From the NCBI GenBank assembly GCA_902762875.1, contig CACWPS010000002.1, positions 62,001 through 126,000 on the forward strand: a DNA stretch of 64,000 bases, in the 5' to 3' direction. This DNA is from Oscillospiraceae bacterium. GTDB lineage: Bacteria > Bacillota > Clostridia > Oscillospirales > Acutalibacteraceae. Shown here in pieces: positions 9,072-17,151 of the stretch. The position numbers and the translations under genes were made by a program. Every line of letters begins with the position of its first letter. Positions within the stretch are counted from its first letter, which is position 1. The notes beneath the pieces were generated by a model. It made no database searches and had not been told where the DNA came from. It worked only from the letters and a program-made list of their open reading frames with translations.

Positions 9072-12000
9072 TTAATTCTGCACCGAGTAGAAGGCTTCAA
9101 GCTCCGCCTCATCACGGGAAAGTCCCTTTTCCTCAAAGCGGCTTATCTCGCCTAACATACGGCTATAATCGTTGGGCAATATTTTCTTAAAGTAGGGCAG
9201 GTAATTTGCAAAATCGTGAAGTATGCGCTTACCCTTAGGGGAGCCTGTGGCTGCTACATGCTTTTCAATCAGCGTTCTAAGCTCCTCTATATCGTGCTTT
9301 TCCTCAACCCCCGTCATAGTTACAAGGGATTTATTAAGCCGCAAATAGAAATCGTGATTTTCGTCTAACACATAGGCAATACCGCCGCTCATACCTGCGG
9401 CAAAGTTCTTGCCTGTAGGCCCTAAAATAACGGCTCTGCCCCCTGTCATATACTCACAGCCGTGGTCGCCCGTACCTTCGCAGACAGCGTACGCACCCGA
9501 ATTACGAACGCAGAAGCGCTCACCTGCAATACCGTTAATGTAGGCCTCGCCCGAGGTTGCGCCATAGAGAGCCACATTACCGATGATTATGTTTTCCTCT
9601 GCCTTGTAAGCGGCGTTATCGTCGGGCTTTACAATAAGCTTGCCGCCCGAAAGTCCCTTGCCGAAATAGTCGTTACTGTCCCCCGTAAGGCTTATTGTAA
9701 GACCCTTAGGGATAAACGCACCAAAGGACTGACCGCCGCCGCCGTGACATTCTACCTTATAGGTATCGTCAGGCAGGGTGTTTTTGTACTTCTTGGTGAT
9801 TTCCGAGCCGAAAATCGTGCCGACAGTACGGTTTGTGCTGGAAACCTCAACCTTGATAGTTTTAGGCTTACCTGTTTTAAGGGCGGTCTTAAAGGCAGGG
9901 ATAATAACGCTCTCGTCCACCGTCTTTTCAAGCTCGAAGTTGTAAGCATTTTCCTTTCTGAAATGCTTTTCCTCTTCGGGTGCGGGGACATTATAAAGTA
10001 TCTGTGAAAGGTCCGCCATAGCCGCACGCTTTGTAACGGTTTTTTCACGCACCTTGATTAAATCGGTTCTGCCGACCAATTCCTCAACCGTTCTGACCCC
10101 TAAGGAAGCCATAATTTCACGGAGCTCTTCGGCGATATAGGTCATAAAGTTCATAACATATTCAGGCTTACCGCAAAAACGACCTCTAAGCTCTGGATTT
10201 TGGGTAGCAATGCCGCAGGGGCAGGTATCAAGATTGCAGACACGCATCATAATACAGCCCATTGTGATAAGGGGAGCAGTAGCAAAGCCGAACTCCTCTG
10301 CACCCAATATTGCCGCTATTGCAACATCTCTGCCGCTCATAAGCTTACCGTCGGTTTCAAGTATAACCCTTGAGCGAAGACCGTTGCTGATAAGGGTCTG
10401 GTGCGCCTCGGCAAGACCTAACTCCCAGGGCAGTCCCGCATTGTGAATAGAGCTTTGGGGGGCGGCTCCGGTACCGCCGTCATAGCCCGAAATAAGCACT
10501 ACCTGTGCCCCCGCCTTTGCAACGCCTGCGGCTATTGTGCCGACCCCTGCCTCGGAAACTAATTTTACCGAAATTCTGGCATCACGGTTGGCGTTTTTAA
10601 GGTCGAAAATAAGCTGTGCTAAATCTTCTATAGAATAAATATCGTGGTGTGGCGGGGGTGAAATCAGGGAAACACCTGGGGTTGAATAACGGGTTTTGGC
10701 AATCCAGGGGTAAACCTTTTTACCCGGCAGATGTCCGCCCTCGCCCGGCTTTGCACCCTGTGCCATTTTAATTTGAATCTCATTTGCGGAAACTAAATAT
10801 TCGCTTGTTACGCCGAATCTGCCCGAAGCCACCTGTTTAATGGCGCTGTTGCGCTCGGTGCCCAGTCTTTCGGGTCTTTCGCCGCCCTCGCCCGAGTTCG
10901 ACTTACCGCCTAAGCGGTTCATGGCAATCGCCATACACTCGTGGGCCTCCTGCGAAATCGAGCCGTAGGACATAGCGCCCGTCTTAAAGCGCTTTACAAT
11001 CTCGCTTACAGGCTCAACCTCATCTATGGAAATGGGGGTGACATTTTCGGTTTCAAAATCGAGAAGACCACGCAAGGTATGGGGACGGTTTTCGTTATCC
11101 ACCATAGCGGTGTACTCCTTAAACCGCTCGTAAGAGCCTAACTGTGTAGCCTCTCGAAGGGCGATAACGGTTTCGGGGTTATACATATGGTCTTCCTTAT
11201 CGTTGCCCGAGCGGAGCTTATGCTCGCCCACGCTGTCAAGGGTGGTGTCAACACCTAACCCCAACGGGTCAAAGGCGTGGCTGTGGCGGTATTCAACCCC
11301 CTCGTTTATCTCTTCAAGACCTATTCCGCCCACACGGCTTACGGTGTTGGTAAAGTAGCGGTCGATAACCTCCCCTTTTATACCGATAGCCTCAAAAATC
11401 TGTGAGGACTGGTAGGACTGAATTGTGGAAATGCCCATTTTAGAGGCGATTTTAACAATACCGTGAAGTATGGCATTATTGTAATCTCTGATAGCGGTGT
11501 GATAATCCTTGTCAAGCAGCTTTAAATCAATAAGCTCGGTAATACATTCCTCGGCAAGGTAGGGGTTTACCGCCCTTGCGCCGTAGCCTAAAAGGGTTGC
11601 AAACTGGTGAACATCCCGAGGCTCTGCACTTTCAAGAATAACCGAAAGAGCGGTGCGCTTTTTAGTGCGTATAAGGTGCTGTTCAATAGCCGACACCGCA
11701 AGCAATGACGGAATAGCCACATGGTTTTCGTCCACTCCTCGGTCGGAAATTATAAGTATATTCGCTCCGTTTTTATAGGCACGGTCGCACTCCACAAAGA
11801 GGTGGTCAAGCGCCCTTTCAAGGGGAGTGTTTTTATAATAAAGCAGAGAAACCGTCTCAACCTTAAAGCCCGGGCGGTCGATTGCCTTAATTTTTACAAG
11901 CTCCGCCGAGGTAATAATCGGATTTGGAATTTCGAGCACAACGCAGTTTGAAGCCTTTTCCTCAAGCAGGTTTCCGTCCGAGCCCACATATACGCTGGTA

Positions 12001-13589
12001 TCGGTTACAACCTCTTCCCGGATAGCGTCGATAGGCGGATTAGTGACCTGCGCAAAAAGCTGTTTGAAATAGTTAAACAGGGGCTGATGCTTTTCCGAAA
12101 GCATTGCAAGGGGAATATCCGTACCCATAGCGGCTGTAGCCTCGGCACCGTTTTTAGCCATAGGGATTATAGCGTCCCTTATATCCTCATAGGTGTAGCC
12201 GAAGGCCTTGTAAAGGCGGTCTCTTGTCTGCTGGTCGTACCGCTCAATGCGGCAGTTGGGCATTTTAAGCTCGTCAAGCCTTACAAGATTTTGGTCAAGC
12301 CACTCGCCGTAGGGCTTTCTTGTGGCGTAATATTTCTTGCATTCCCCGTCGGATATTATGCGCTTTGATTTGGTATCAACAAGCAGCATCTTGCCCGGCT
12401 CTAAACGGCTTTTCTTTACAATATGCTCAGGAGATATATCGAGAACGCCCACCTCGGAAGACAGTATAAGCATATTATCGTCGGTAATATAGTATCTTGA
12501 GGGGCGAAGACCGTTTCGGTCAAGCACTGCGCCGACGGTATCGCCGTCCGAGAAAAGTATTGCGGCAGGGCCGTCCCAAGGCTCCATCATTGTGGAATAA
12601 TAGTGGTAAAAATCCCGCTTGTCTCTAGTAATAGTCTTGCTGTTGCGCCAGGGCTCGGGTATCGTAACCATTACGGCGAGGGGCAGCTCCATACCGTTCA
12701 TCACAAGGAATTCGAGGGTATTATCAAGCATAGCCGAATCGGAGCCAGAGGCATTTACAACGGGCAAAACCTTATCCATATCCCCCTTCATAACGGTGCT
12801 TTCCATGGTCTCCTCACGGGCAAGCATTCTGTCCACATTGCCTCTGATAGTGTTAATCTCACCGTTATGGAGTATAAAGCGGTTGGGGTGGGCACGCTCC
12901 CAGCTGGGGGTTGTATTGGTGGAAAAGCGGGAATGAACGAGGGCTATTGCACTTTCAAAGCTTTCGTCAAGCAAATCAAGGTAAAAACGCCTTAGCTGAC
13001 CCACAAGGAACATACCCTTATATACAATCGTGCGTGAAGAAAGGGAAACAACATATGTATTATCGTTGCTCTGCTCAAAAACACGGCGGATTATATAAAG
13101 CTTGCGGTCAAAATCAAGCCCTTTTTTCACATCGGCAGGCTTTTTTAAAAAGCATTGCATAATGTGGGGCATACAGTCGAGGGCCTTTTTGCCGAGGGTA
13201 GTGCTGTCAATCGGCACCTCACGCCAGCCCAAGAACTCCACCCCCTCTTTTCTTGCAATAACCTCAAGCATTTTCTTTGCCTGATTGCGCTTTAGGGTGT
13301 CCTGCGGGAAGAAGAACATACCTACGCCGTATTCCCGCTCGCCGCCTATATCTATACCAAGCTCCCTTGCGGCTAAGGAAAAGAATTTATGCGAAATCTG
13401 AACGAGTATACCGACGCCGTCGCCCGTCTCGCCCGAAGCGTCCTTACCCGCCCTGTGCTCAAGCTTTTCAACAATGGAAAGTGCGTTATCAACAACCCTG
13501 TGGCTCTTTATTCCGTCCACATTCACAACTGCGCCTATACCGCAGGCGTCGTGCTCAAATTGCTGTCGGTAAAGTCCTTTATCCGTCAT
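9072..13589 (-). CDS. gltB: Glutamate synthase large subunit
   Basis: FMN and 3Fe-4S enzyme that makes glutamate from glutamine and 2-oxoglutarate, 1505 residues, the usual length. The N-terminal amidotransferase nucleophile is Cys16 (DACGIGAV) after a short propeptide that is normally removed. The synthase domain has GEGGERPERLG and GYDGGTGAAP, the 3Fe-4S cysteines are in CIMMRVCNLDTCPCG, and the C-terminal beta-helix (GXGXG) domain is present. A GGGGG ribosome binding site precedes the ATG. Transcription runs through a leader hairpin with a U-tract, so expression is probably set by attenuation. Confidence 0.98.
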   Translation of the reverse strand: MTDKGLYRQQFEHDACGIGAVVNVDGIKSHRVVDNALSIVEKLEHRAGKDASGETGDGVGILVQISHKFFSLAARELGIDIGGEREYGVGMFFFPQDTLKRNQAKKMLEVIARKEGVEFLGWREVPIDSTTLGKKALDCMPHIMQCFLKKPADVKKGLDFDRKLYIIRRVFEQSNDNTYVVSLSSRTIVYKGMFLVGQLRRFYLDLLDESFESAIALVHSRFSTNTTPSWERAHPNRFILHNGEINTIRGNVDRMLAREETMESTVMKGDMDKVLPVVNASGSDSAMLDNTLEFLVMNGMELPLAVMVTIPEPWRNSKTITRDKRDFYHYYSTMMEPWDGPAAILFSDGDTVGAVLDRNGLRPSRYYITDDNMLILSSEVGVLDISPEHIVKKSRLEPGKMLLVDTKSKRIISDGECKKYYATRKPYGEWLDQNLVRLDELKMPNCRIERYDQQTRDRLYKAFGYTYEDIRDAIIPMAKNGAEATAAMGTDIPLAMLSEKHQPLFNYFKQLFAQVTNPPIDAIREEVVTDTSVYVGSDGNLLEEKASNCVVLEIPNPIITSAELVKIKAIDRPGFKVETVSLLYYKNTPLERALDHLFVECDRAYKNGANILIISDRGVDENHVAIPSLLAVSAIEQHLIRTKKRTALSVILESAEPRDVHQFATLLGYGARAVNPYLAEECITELIDLKLLDKDYHTAIRDYNNAILHGIVKIASKMGISTIQSYQSSQIFEAIGIKGEVIDRYFTNTVSRVGGIGLEEINEGVEYRHSHAFDPLGLGVDTTLDSVGEHKLRSGNDKEDHMYNPETVIALREATQLGSYERFKEYTAMVDNENRPHTLRGLLDFETENVTPISIDEVEPVSEIVKRFKTGAMSYGSISQEAHECMAIAMNRLGGKSNSGEGGERPERLGTERNSAIKQVASGRFGVTSEYLVSANEIQIKMAQGAKPGEGGHLPGKKVYPWIAKTRYSTPGVSLISPPPHHDIYSIEDLAQLIFDLKNANRDARISVKLVSEAGVGTIAAGVAKAGAQVVLISGYDGGTGAAPQSSIHNAGLPWELGLAEAHQTLISNGLRSRVILETDGKLMSGRDVAIAAILGAEEFGFATAPLITMGCIMMRVCNLDTCPCGIATQNPELRGRFCGKPEYVMNFMTYIAEELREIMASLGVRTVEELVGRTDLIKVREKTVTKRAAMADLSQILYNVPAPEEEKHFRKENAYNFELEKTVDESVIIPAFKTALKTGKPKTIKVEVSSTNRTVGTIFGSEITKKYKNTLPDDTYKVECHGGGGQSFGAFIPKGLTISLTGDSNDYFGKGLSGGKLIVKPDDNAAYKAEENIIIGNVALYGATSGEAYINGIAGERFCVRNSGAYAVCEGTGDHGCEYMTGGRAVILGPTGKNFAAGMSGGIAYVLDENHDFYLRLNKSLVTMTGVEEKHDIEELRTLIEKHVAATGSPKGKRILHDFANYLPYFKKILPNDYSRMLGEISRFEEKGLSRDEAELEAFYSVQN

Positions 13590-13614
13590 TTAAAATTCCC
13601 CCGTTTTTACAAAA

Positions 13615-13656
13615 TAAAAAAGCGTTCAAAGATAAGGAATCCCTTATCAATGAACG
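13615..13656 (-). terminator. Intrinsic terminator / attenuator in the gltB leader
   Basis: On the - strand, GCGTTCA, TT, GATAAGG, a GATT loop, CCTTATC, TT and TGAACGC form a symmetric 14-bp stem with one 2x2 internal loop. TTTTTTATTTTG follows. It begins only about 15-20 bases after the predicted transcription start and ends about 25 bases before the gltB start codon, so it must be read through for gltB expression. Confidence 0.75.
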
Positions 13657-13680
13657 CCATTGCTCATTTATACTTTTAGC

Positions 13681-13709
13681 AGTATACCACAAACTAAACC
13701 GTTTGTCAA
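13681..13709 (-). promoter_or_regulatory. Promoter of gltBD
   Basis: On the - strand TTGACA (13709-13704), 17 bases, TATACT (13686-13681). It is followed directly by the leader hairpin. Confidence 0.8.
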
Positions 13710-13825
13710 TTATTTATTAAATTCTTTTGTAACAACGCAGAACCGCCCCCTTTTGTTCCTCTAACCGATACGCTGTATTCACAGTTGGGCTCAAGTCCGG
13801 CAGGAAAAGGATATTTTTTTGTCAT
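13706..13825 (-). CDS. Possible 39-residue peptide downstream of metK
   Basis: A short open frame starts 20 bases after metK with GAGG eight bases before its ATG and ends in the gltB promoter. The product would begin MTKKYPFPAGLEPNCEYSVS and contains a RGTKGGGSALL stretch. I do not recognise a family. The good ribosome binding site and the position in the metK transcript are the only support. It could also be a chance frame or the remnant of a larger protein. Confidence 0.3.
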   Translation of the reverse strand: MTKKYPFPAGLEPNCEYSVSVRGTKGGGSALLQKNLINN

Positions 13826-13844
13826 AAATAAAGCCTCAGTTCAA

Positions 13845-15035
13845 TTACTTTACTCCGTTAAAAGCGTTAATAAGCGCCTTTGTGCGGTCGGTTTTTTCCC
13901 ACGGAATGTCAAGGTCGGTTCTGCCCATATGGCCGTAAGCAGATAGCTGTTTGTAAATCGGATTCCTAAGCTCTAAGGTGTCAATAATAGCGGAGGGGCG
14001 CAAATCAAACACCTTTTTTACCGCCTCAGCGATTTTTTCATCATCATATTTGCCCGTGCCAAAGGTATCCACCATAACCGAAACAGGGCGTGCAACGCCT
14101 ATTGCGTAGGCCAACTGCACCTCGCATTTTGAGGCTATTTTCGCCGCTACAATATTCTTTGCGATATAGCGTGCGGCGTAGGCGGCGCTGCGGTCAACCT
14201 TTGTAGGGTCCTTGCCCGAAAACGCTCCGCCGCCGTGACGGGCAAAGCCGCCGTAAGTATCGACAATTATTTTACGCCCCGTAAGTCCCGTATCCCCCTG
14301 CGGGCCGCCGACAACAAACCGTCCTGTCGGGTTTATGTAAACCTTTGTGTTTTCATCGAACAGCTCGACGGGAACGGTGGGTTTTATCACCTTTTCCAAA
14401 ATATCGGCACGAAGAGTCCCTAAATCAACCTCGGCGCTGTGCTGTGAAGATACTACAACTGCGTCTATTCTAACGGGCTTGCCGTCATCATATTCCACGG
14501 TCACCTGGGTTTTGCCGTCGGGTCTGAGGTACTTAAGCTCTCCGCTCTTTCTGACATCGGTCAAGCGCTTTGCCATTTTGTGCGCAAGGGAAATCGGCAG
14601 GGGCATTAATTCGGGCGTTTCGTCGCAGGCGTAGCCGAACATCATACCCTGATCCCCTGCGCCGTTAAGATTATATTTATCCTCTTGACCGTCCTTAAAT
14701 TCAAGGGAATTGTCAACCCCCATAGCAATATCCGGCGACTGCTTATCAATAGCCGTCATAACCGCGCAGGTGTTGCCGTCAAAGCCCGCTTCGGGGCAGT
14801 TGTAGCCTATTTCACAGACGGTATCCCGCACAATCTGTGGAATATCAACCTGACAGCTTGTACTAATTTCGCCCATAACCGTAACGCTTCCGGTTGTGCA
14901 GAAGGTCTCACAGGCAACACGGGCGTTAGGGTCTTTTTTAAGAAGCTCGTCTAATACAGCGTCCGAAATTCGGTCGCAGACCTTATCGGGATGACCCTCG
15001 GTTACCGATTCAGATGTAAAAAGCATTTTTGACAT
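13845..15035 (-). CDS. metK: S-adenosylmethionine synthetase
   Basis: Makes S-adenosylmethionine from methionine and ATP. It is 396 residues, the normal length. Family signatures [16 protein letters not shown] near the N-terminus, [12 protein letters not shown] (about 118-129) and the lysine-rich loop KDPTKVDRS in the second half are intact. It is a single-gene transcript controlled by the SAM-I riboswitch just upstream, a standard feedback arrangement in Firmicutes. Confidence 0.98.
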   Translation of the reverse strand: MSKMLFTSESVTEGHPDKVCDRISDAVLDELLKKDPNARVACETFCTTGSVTVMGEISTSCQVDIPQIVRDTVCEIGYNCPEAGFDGNTCAVMTAIDKQSPDIAMGVDNSLEFKDGQEDKYNLNGAGDQGMMFGYACDETPELMPLPISLAHKMAKRLTDVRKSGELKYLRPDGKTQVTVEYDDGKPVRIDAVVVSSQHSAEVDLGTLRADILEKVIKPTVPVELFDENTKVYINPTGRFVVGGPQGDTGLTGRKIIVDTYGGFARHGGGAFSGKDPTKVDRSAAYAARYIAKNIVAAKIASKCEVQLAYAIGVARPVSVMVDTFGTGKYDDEKIAEAVKKVFDLRPSAIIDTLELRNPIYKQLSAYGHMGRTDLDIPWEKTDRTKALINAFNGVK

Positions 15036-15072
15036 TTTTAATTCCTCCGTTTTTTATGTCCTAAAAGCAAGA

Positions 15073-15205
15073 AAAAAAGCCGCTCACCGAAAGGCAAGCG
15101 GCACAAAACCTCATCTTTCGGATAATCCGCCGGAATTGGCACCTTGATAAAAATCAGGTTGCCGGGCATCACAGGGCCGGTTCCCTCCGCCTCTCTTGAT
15201 AAGGA
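15073..15205 (-). promoter_or_regulatory. SAM-I (S-box) riboswitch with terminator, metK leader
   Basis: Read on the - strand, the leader has the S-box core: CTTATCAAGAGAGGCGGAGG, then ACCGGCCC, then GATGCCCGGCAACC and the P3/P4 arms. It ends in the strong terminator stem GCCGCTTGCC/GGTGAGCGGC followed by TTTTTTTC. SAM binding should favour termination and shut off metK. Confidence 0.93.
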
Positions 15206-15227
15206 CATATTTAATTTTACGGTTACT

Positions 15228-15255
15228 ATTGTAACACATTATTTCCGTTTGTCAA
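15228..15255 (-). promoter_or_regulatory. Promoter of metK
   Basis: On the - strand TTGACA (15255-15250), 16 bases, TACAAT (15233-15228), about 25 bases before the S-box. Confidence 0.8.
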
Positions 15256-15264
15256 CAAGAAATT

Positions 15265-15876
15265 TTAACCGTTCTGCTTTTTAAGCCCGTACTTTAGTAT
15301 CGGGGAAATTCGCTTATAAACCGCAAAGCATACGCCTGCGTCAATTATTCCCTTAATAAAGGTAAAGGGAAGATTGAAGATTAAAAGGGATTTTATAAGC
15401 GTGTCGGACGCAGGCAAAATAGCCTGATACATTCCGATAATCGCCTCCATTGGCATACCGTAAAGCACCACATAGGCGGGATAAACCACAAAATAATTTG
15501 TAACAACGCTTATCGCCGCCATTGCAAAGGAGCCGACAAGGGCACCTACAAGTGCACCCTTATGGTTTTTGTGCTTCATATAAATAAGTCCCGCAACGCC
15601 CGTGAAAACCGCTCCCAAAAGGAAGTTTGAAAGCTCCCCCACGCCCGCCGAGGTGGTGACGAAAAGGTGCAGAAGATTTTTAATAAGGCAAACCAATACT
15701 CCGTACTGCGGGCCGAAGGCAAAGGCGGTGATAATTGCGGGAATTTCCGAAAAATCAAGCTTGATAAAGGACGGAATGATAAAGGGCAACGGAAATTCAA
15801 GGAGCATAAGCACAAATCCGAGCGCTCCCATAACTGCGCTTACCGCAATACCTCTGATTAAATTTTGTTTTTTCAT
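15265..15876 (-). CDS. ribU: Riboflavin ECF transporter, substrate-binding S component
   Basis: Membrane protein that captures riboflavin for an ECF transporter. It is 203 residues with about five or six hydrophobic helices, starting MKKQNLIRGIAVSAVMGAL and containing DFSEIPAIITAFAFGP and KNLLHLF, both typical of RibU. The open frame runs 48 codons further upstream into a repeat, but AAAGGAAA before the ATG at 15876 and family length support the inner start. The FMN riboswitch in its long leader confirms the substrate class. The ECF A and T subunits are not in this window. Confidence 0.93.
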   Translation of the reverse strand: MKKQNLIRGIAVSAVMGALGFVLMLLEFPLPFIIPSFIKLDFSEIPAIITAFAFGPQYGVLVCLIKNLLHLFVTTSAGVGELSNFLLGAVFTGVAGLIYMKHKNHKGALVGALVGSFAMAAISVVTNYFVVYPAYVVLYGMPMEAIIGMYQAILPASDTLIKSLLIFNLPFTFIKGIIDAGVCFAVYKRISPILKYGLKKQNG

Positions 15877-15936
15877 TTTACATTTTCCTTTCTTTTTGGG
15901 TTCTATTCCTAATGTTGGGGTTCTATGAGATTTCGC

Positions 15937-16176
15937 CTCCCTCTGACGAGGGTGCGGGTGTCCTGTGGACACCGCCCAGAAGCAACAGCACCGACCGAAA
16001 CGGCAGTTGAGAGGTGGCACGGCAATGCGCCCCTTGCCTAAAGGGGAGAGGGCCGACCGTTAGGTTGGCGAGGGGATTCCCGTGACGGAGGGAGAGAAAG
16101 GGTAAGGTTGCAAGAAAACGCAACTTTTTCTCTCCCTCAGTCTCGCTTCACTCGACAGCTCCCTCGTCAGAGGGAG
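15937..16176. repeat. MITE-like inverted-repeat element in the ribU leader
   Basis: 240 bp bounded by perfect 16-bp inverted ends CTCCCTCTGACGAGGG (15937-15952) and its complement (16161-16176). Inside are a small hairpin GGTGTCC/GGACACC and the block CCGACCGTTAGGTTGG, which recurs at about 24007 with similar flanks. The short open frames across it have no coding character. It lies between the FMN riboswitch terminator and ribU, so it is part of the ribU transcript. Confidence 0.7.
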
Positions 16177-16224
16177 CCAAAATACATCCAACATTTGCAA
16201 AAGAGCCTCTTTTTTCAGGGGAAT

Positions 16225-16265
16225 TAAAAGAAAAAGAAGAAACGCCCTTACATAAAGTAAGGGCG
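16225..16265 (-). terminator. Expression-platform terminator of the FMN riboswitch
   Basis: On the - strand CGCCCTTAC, TTTAT, GTAAGGGCG (16265-16243), then a T-rich run to 16225. It starts about 25 bases after the aptamer, where an FMN-controlled terminator is expected. Confidence 0.75.
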
Positions 16266-16289
16266 TAAAAATGCAAATAATTATACATT

Positions 16290-16672
16290 CTTCTTTCATC
16301 CGGACTGTAGTCATTGAAGAGTCGAACCCGACAAGCCTGACAATGTAAATTTTGTGTTATCAGTTTGTCTTGTCTCTTGAAAGGCATCAGCCTTTCGGCG
16401 TTTCGCAACTTCCTGACAACAAAAAATTTTTCATTGGCAGGTCGTGCCGAGTTTCTGCCACCGATTTTTCTATTCGGCGAAGCGTGAATTTGCAGGAATA
16501 CTGGCGTATTTCAAAAATGAACGCAAAGCCGTAATATAAAAAGCGGTATGCGAAACCTTATCGTGTTCGACTCTTCAATGACTTAACCGTCGGCTTCGGA
16601 GTTTCACCGAATCAGCCAAAAAGGCTCGCGGGCTTTACCGCCGGTGGGGAATCTCACCCCGCCCTGAAGATT
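16290..16672 (-). promoter_or_regulatory. FMN riboswitch (RFN element) split by an insertion
   Basis: On the - strand the 5' part (16672-16584) has the conserved RFN pieces GGGCGGGGTGAGATTCCCC, ACCGGCGGTAAAGCCCGCGA, GATTCGGTGAAACTCCG and AAGCCGACGGTTA. The 3' part (16308-16290) is ACAGTCCGGATGAAAGAAG. These should be a few bases apart. Here a 275-bp element separates them exactly in the short variable loop between GACGGT and AGTCCGGATG. Removing it leaves a canonical aptamer. The insertion has complementary ends and may fold as an extra arm that leaves FMN binding intact. Confidence 0.92.
16309..16583. mobile_element. 275-bp inverted-repeat element inside the FMN riboswitch
   Basis: The ends are AGTCATTGAAGAGTCGAAC (16309-16327) and its perfect complement (16565-16583), extendable to 27 bp with two mismatches. 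It has no credible ORF. Blocks inside, such as GCAGGTCG, TTTGCAGGAATA and TATTTCAAAAATGA, recur in the same order at 63771-64000, so this is a dispersed family. It may be a non-autonomous transposable element or a structured repeat. No clear target duplication is seen. Confidence 0.75.
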
Positions 16673-16680
16673 ATGTTAAT

Positions 16681-16709
16681 ATAATATTACTAAATTTTAA
16701 ATTTGTCAA
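16681..16709 (-). promoter_or_regulatory. Promoter of the ribU leader
   Basis: On the - strand TTGACA (16709-16704), 17 bases, TATTAT (16686-16681), about ten bases before the FMN aptamer. Confidence 0.75.
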
Positions 16710-16723
16710 CAGTAATATGAAAA

Positions 16724-17149
16724 TTATTCCTTACTATTTTTAAGCGAATCACGGATTTCACGAAGTAACAGTACCTCTTCGCTGGGCTCTGCGGGCTTTG
16801 CCTCCTCGACTGCCTCCTCTTTTTTGCGCTTAAATGCGTTCATTCCCTTTATTACAAGGAAGATAACCATTGCTATAAGCAGGAAATTAACCACGCACTG
16901 AATAAAGTTGCCGTAGCCGATTGCCGCCTCCTCTGTAGTTTCGGTGGCCTCACGGATAACAAGTCTTAAGGAAGTGAAATCAATTCCCCCGAAAAGCACA
17001 CCTACAGCGGGCATTATAATATCGTTTACAAGCGAGGTTACGATAGCCGTAAAGGCACTGCCCATTACAACGCCCACCGCAAGGTCGATTACATTGCCTC
17101 TTGAAATAAACTCCTTAAATTCCGCTATGATTCCCTTTTTCTTTGACAT
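16724..17149 (-). CDS. mscL: Large-conductance mechanosensitive channel
   Basis: Emergency release valve in the inner membrane that opens under hypo-osmotic stress. It is 141 residues. The N-terminal amphipathic helix and first pore helix (RGNVIDLAVGVVMGSAFTAIV) are typical, a second transmembrane segment (about 80-105) follows a short loop, and the C-terminal cytoplasmic helix is charged. Its start is two bases from the end of the RNA methyltransferase gene, so it may be read from the same transcript. Confidence 0.97.
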   Translation of the reverse strand: MSKKKGIIAEFKEFISRGNVIDLAVGVVMGSAFTAIVTSLVNDIIMPAVGVLFGGIDFTSLRLVIREATETTEEAAIGYGNFIQCVVNFLLIAMVIFLVIKGMNAFKRKKEEAVEEAKPAEPSEEVLLLREIRDSLKNSKE

Positions 17150-17151
17150 TT

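Noticed and set aside
9462-13720. Long open frames on the + strand across gltB (for example 9462-10007 and 13277-13720)
   Set aside because: They are antisense to a clearly conserved 1505-residue gene, have no family similarity and lack ribosome binding sites. They arise from codon bias of gltB.
16309-16340. tRNA-like look of GAGTCGAACCCGAC in the riboswitch insertion
   Set aside because: No cloverleaf, anticodon arm or acceptor stem can be formed. The resemblance is limited to a T-arm-like string in the inverted repeat.
15923-16408. Open frames within the ribU leader repeats
   Set aside because: They run through inverted repeats and the terminator. Their products are Arg/Pro/Ser-rich without family pattern.
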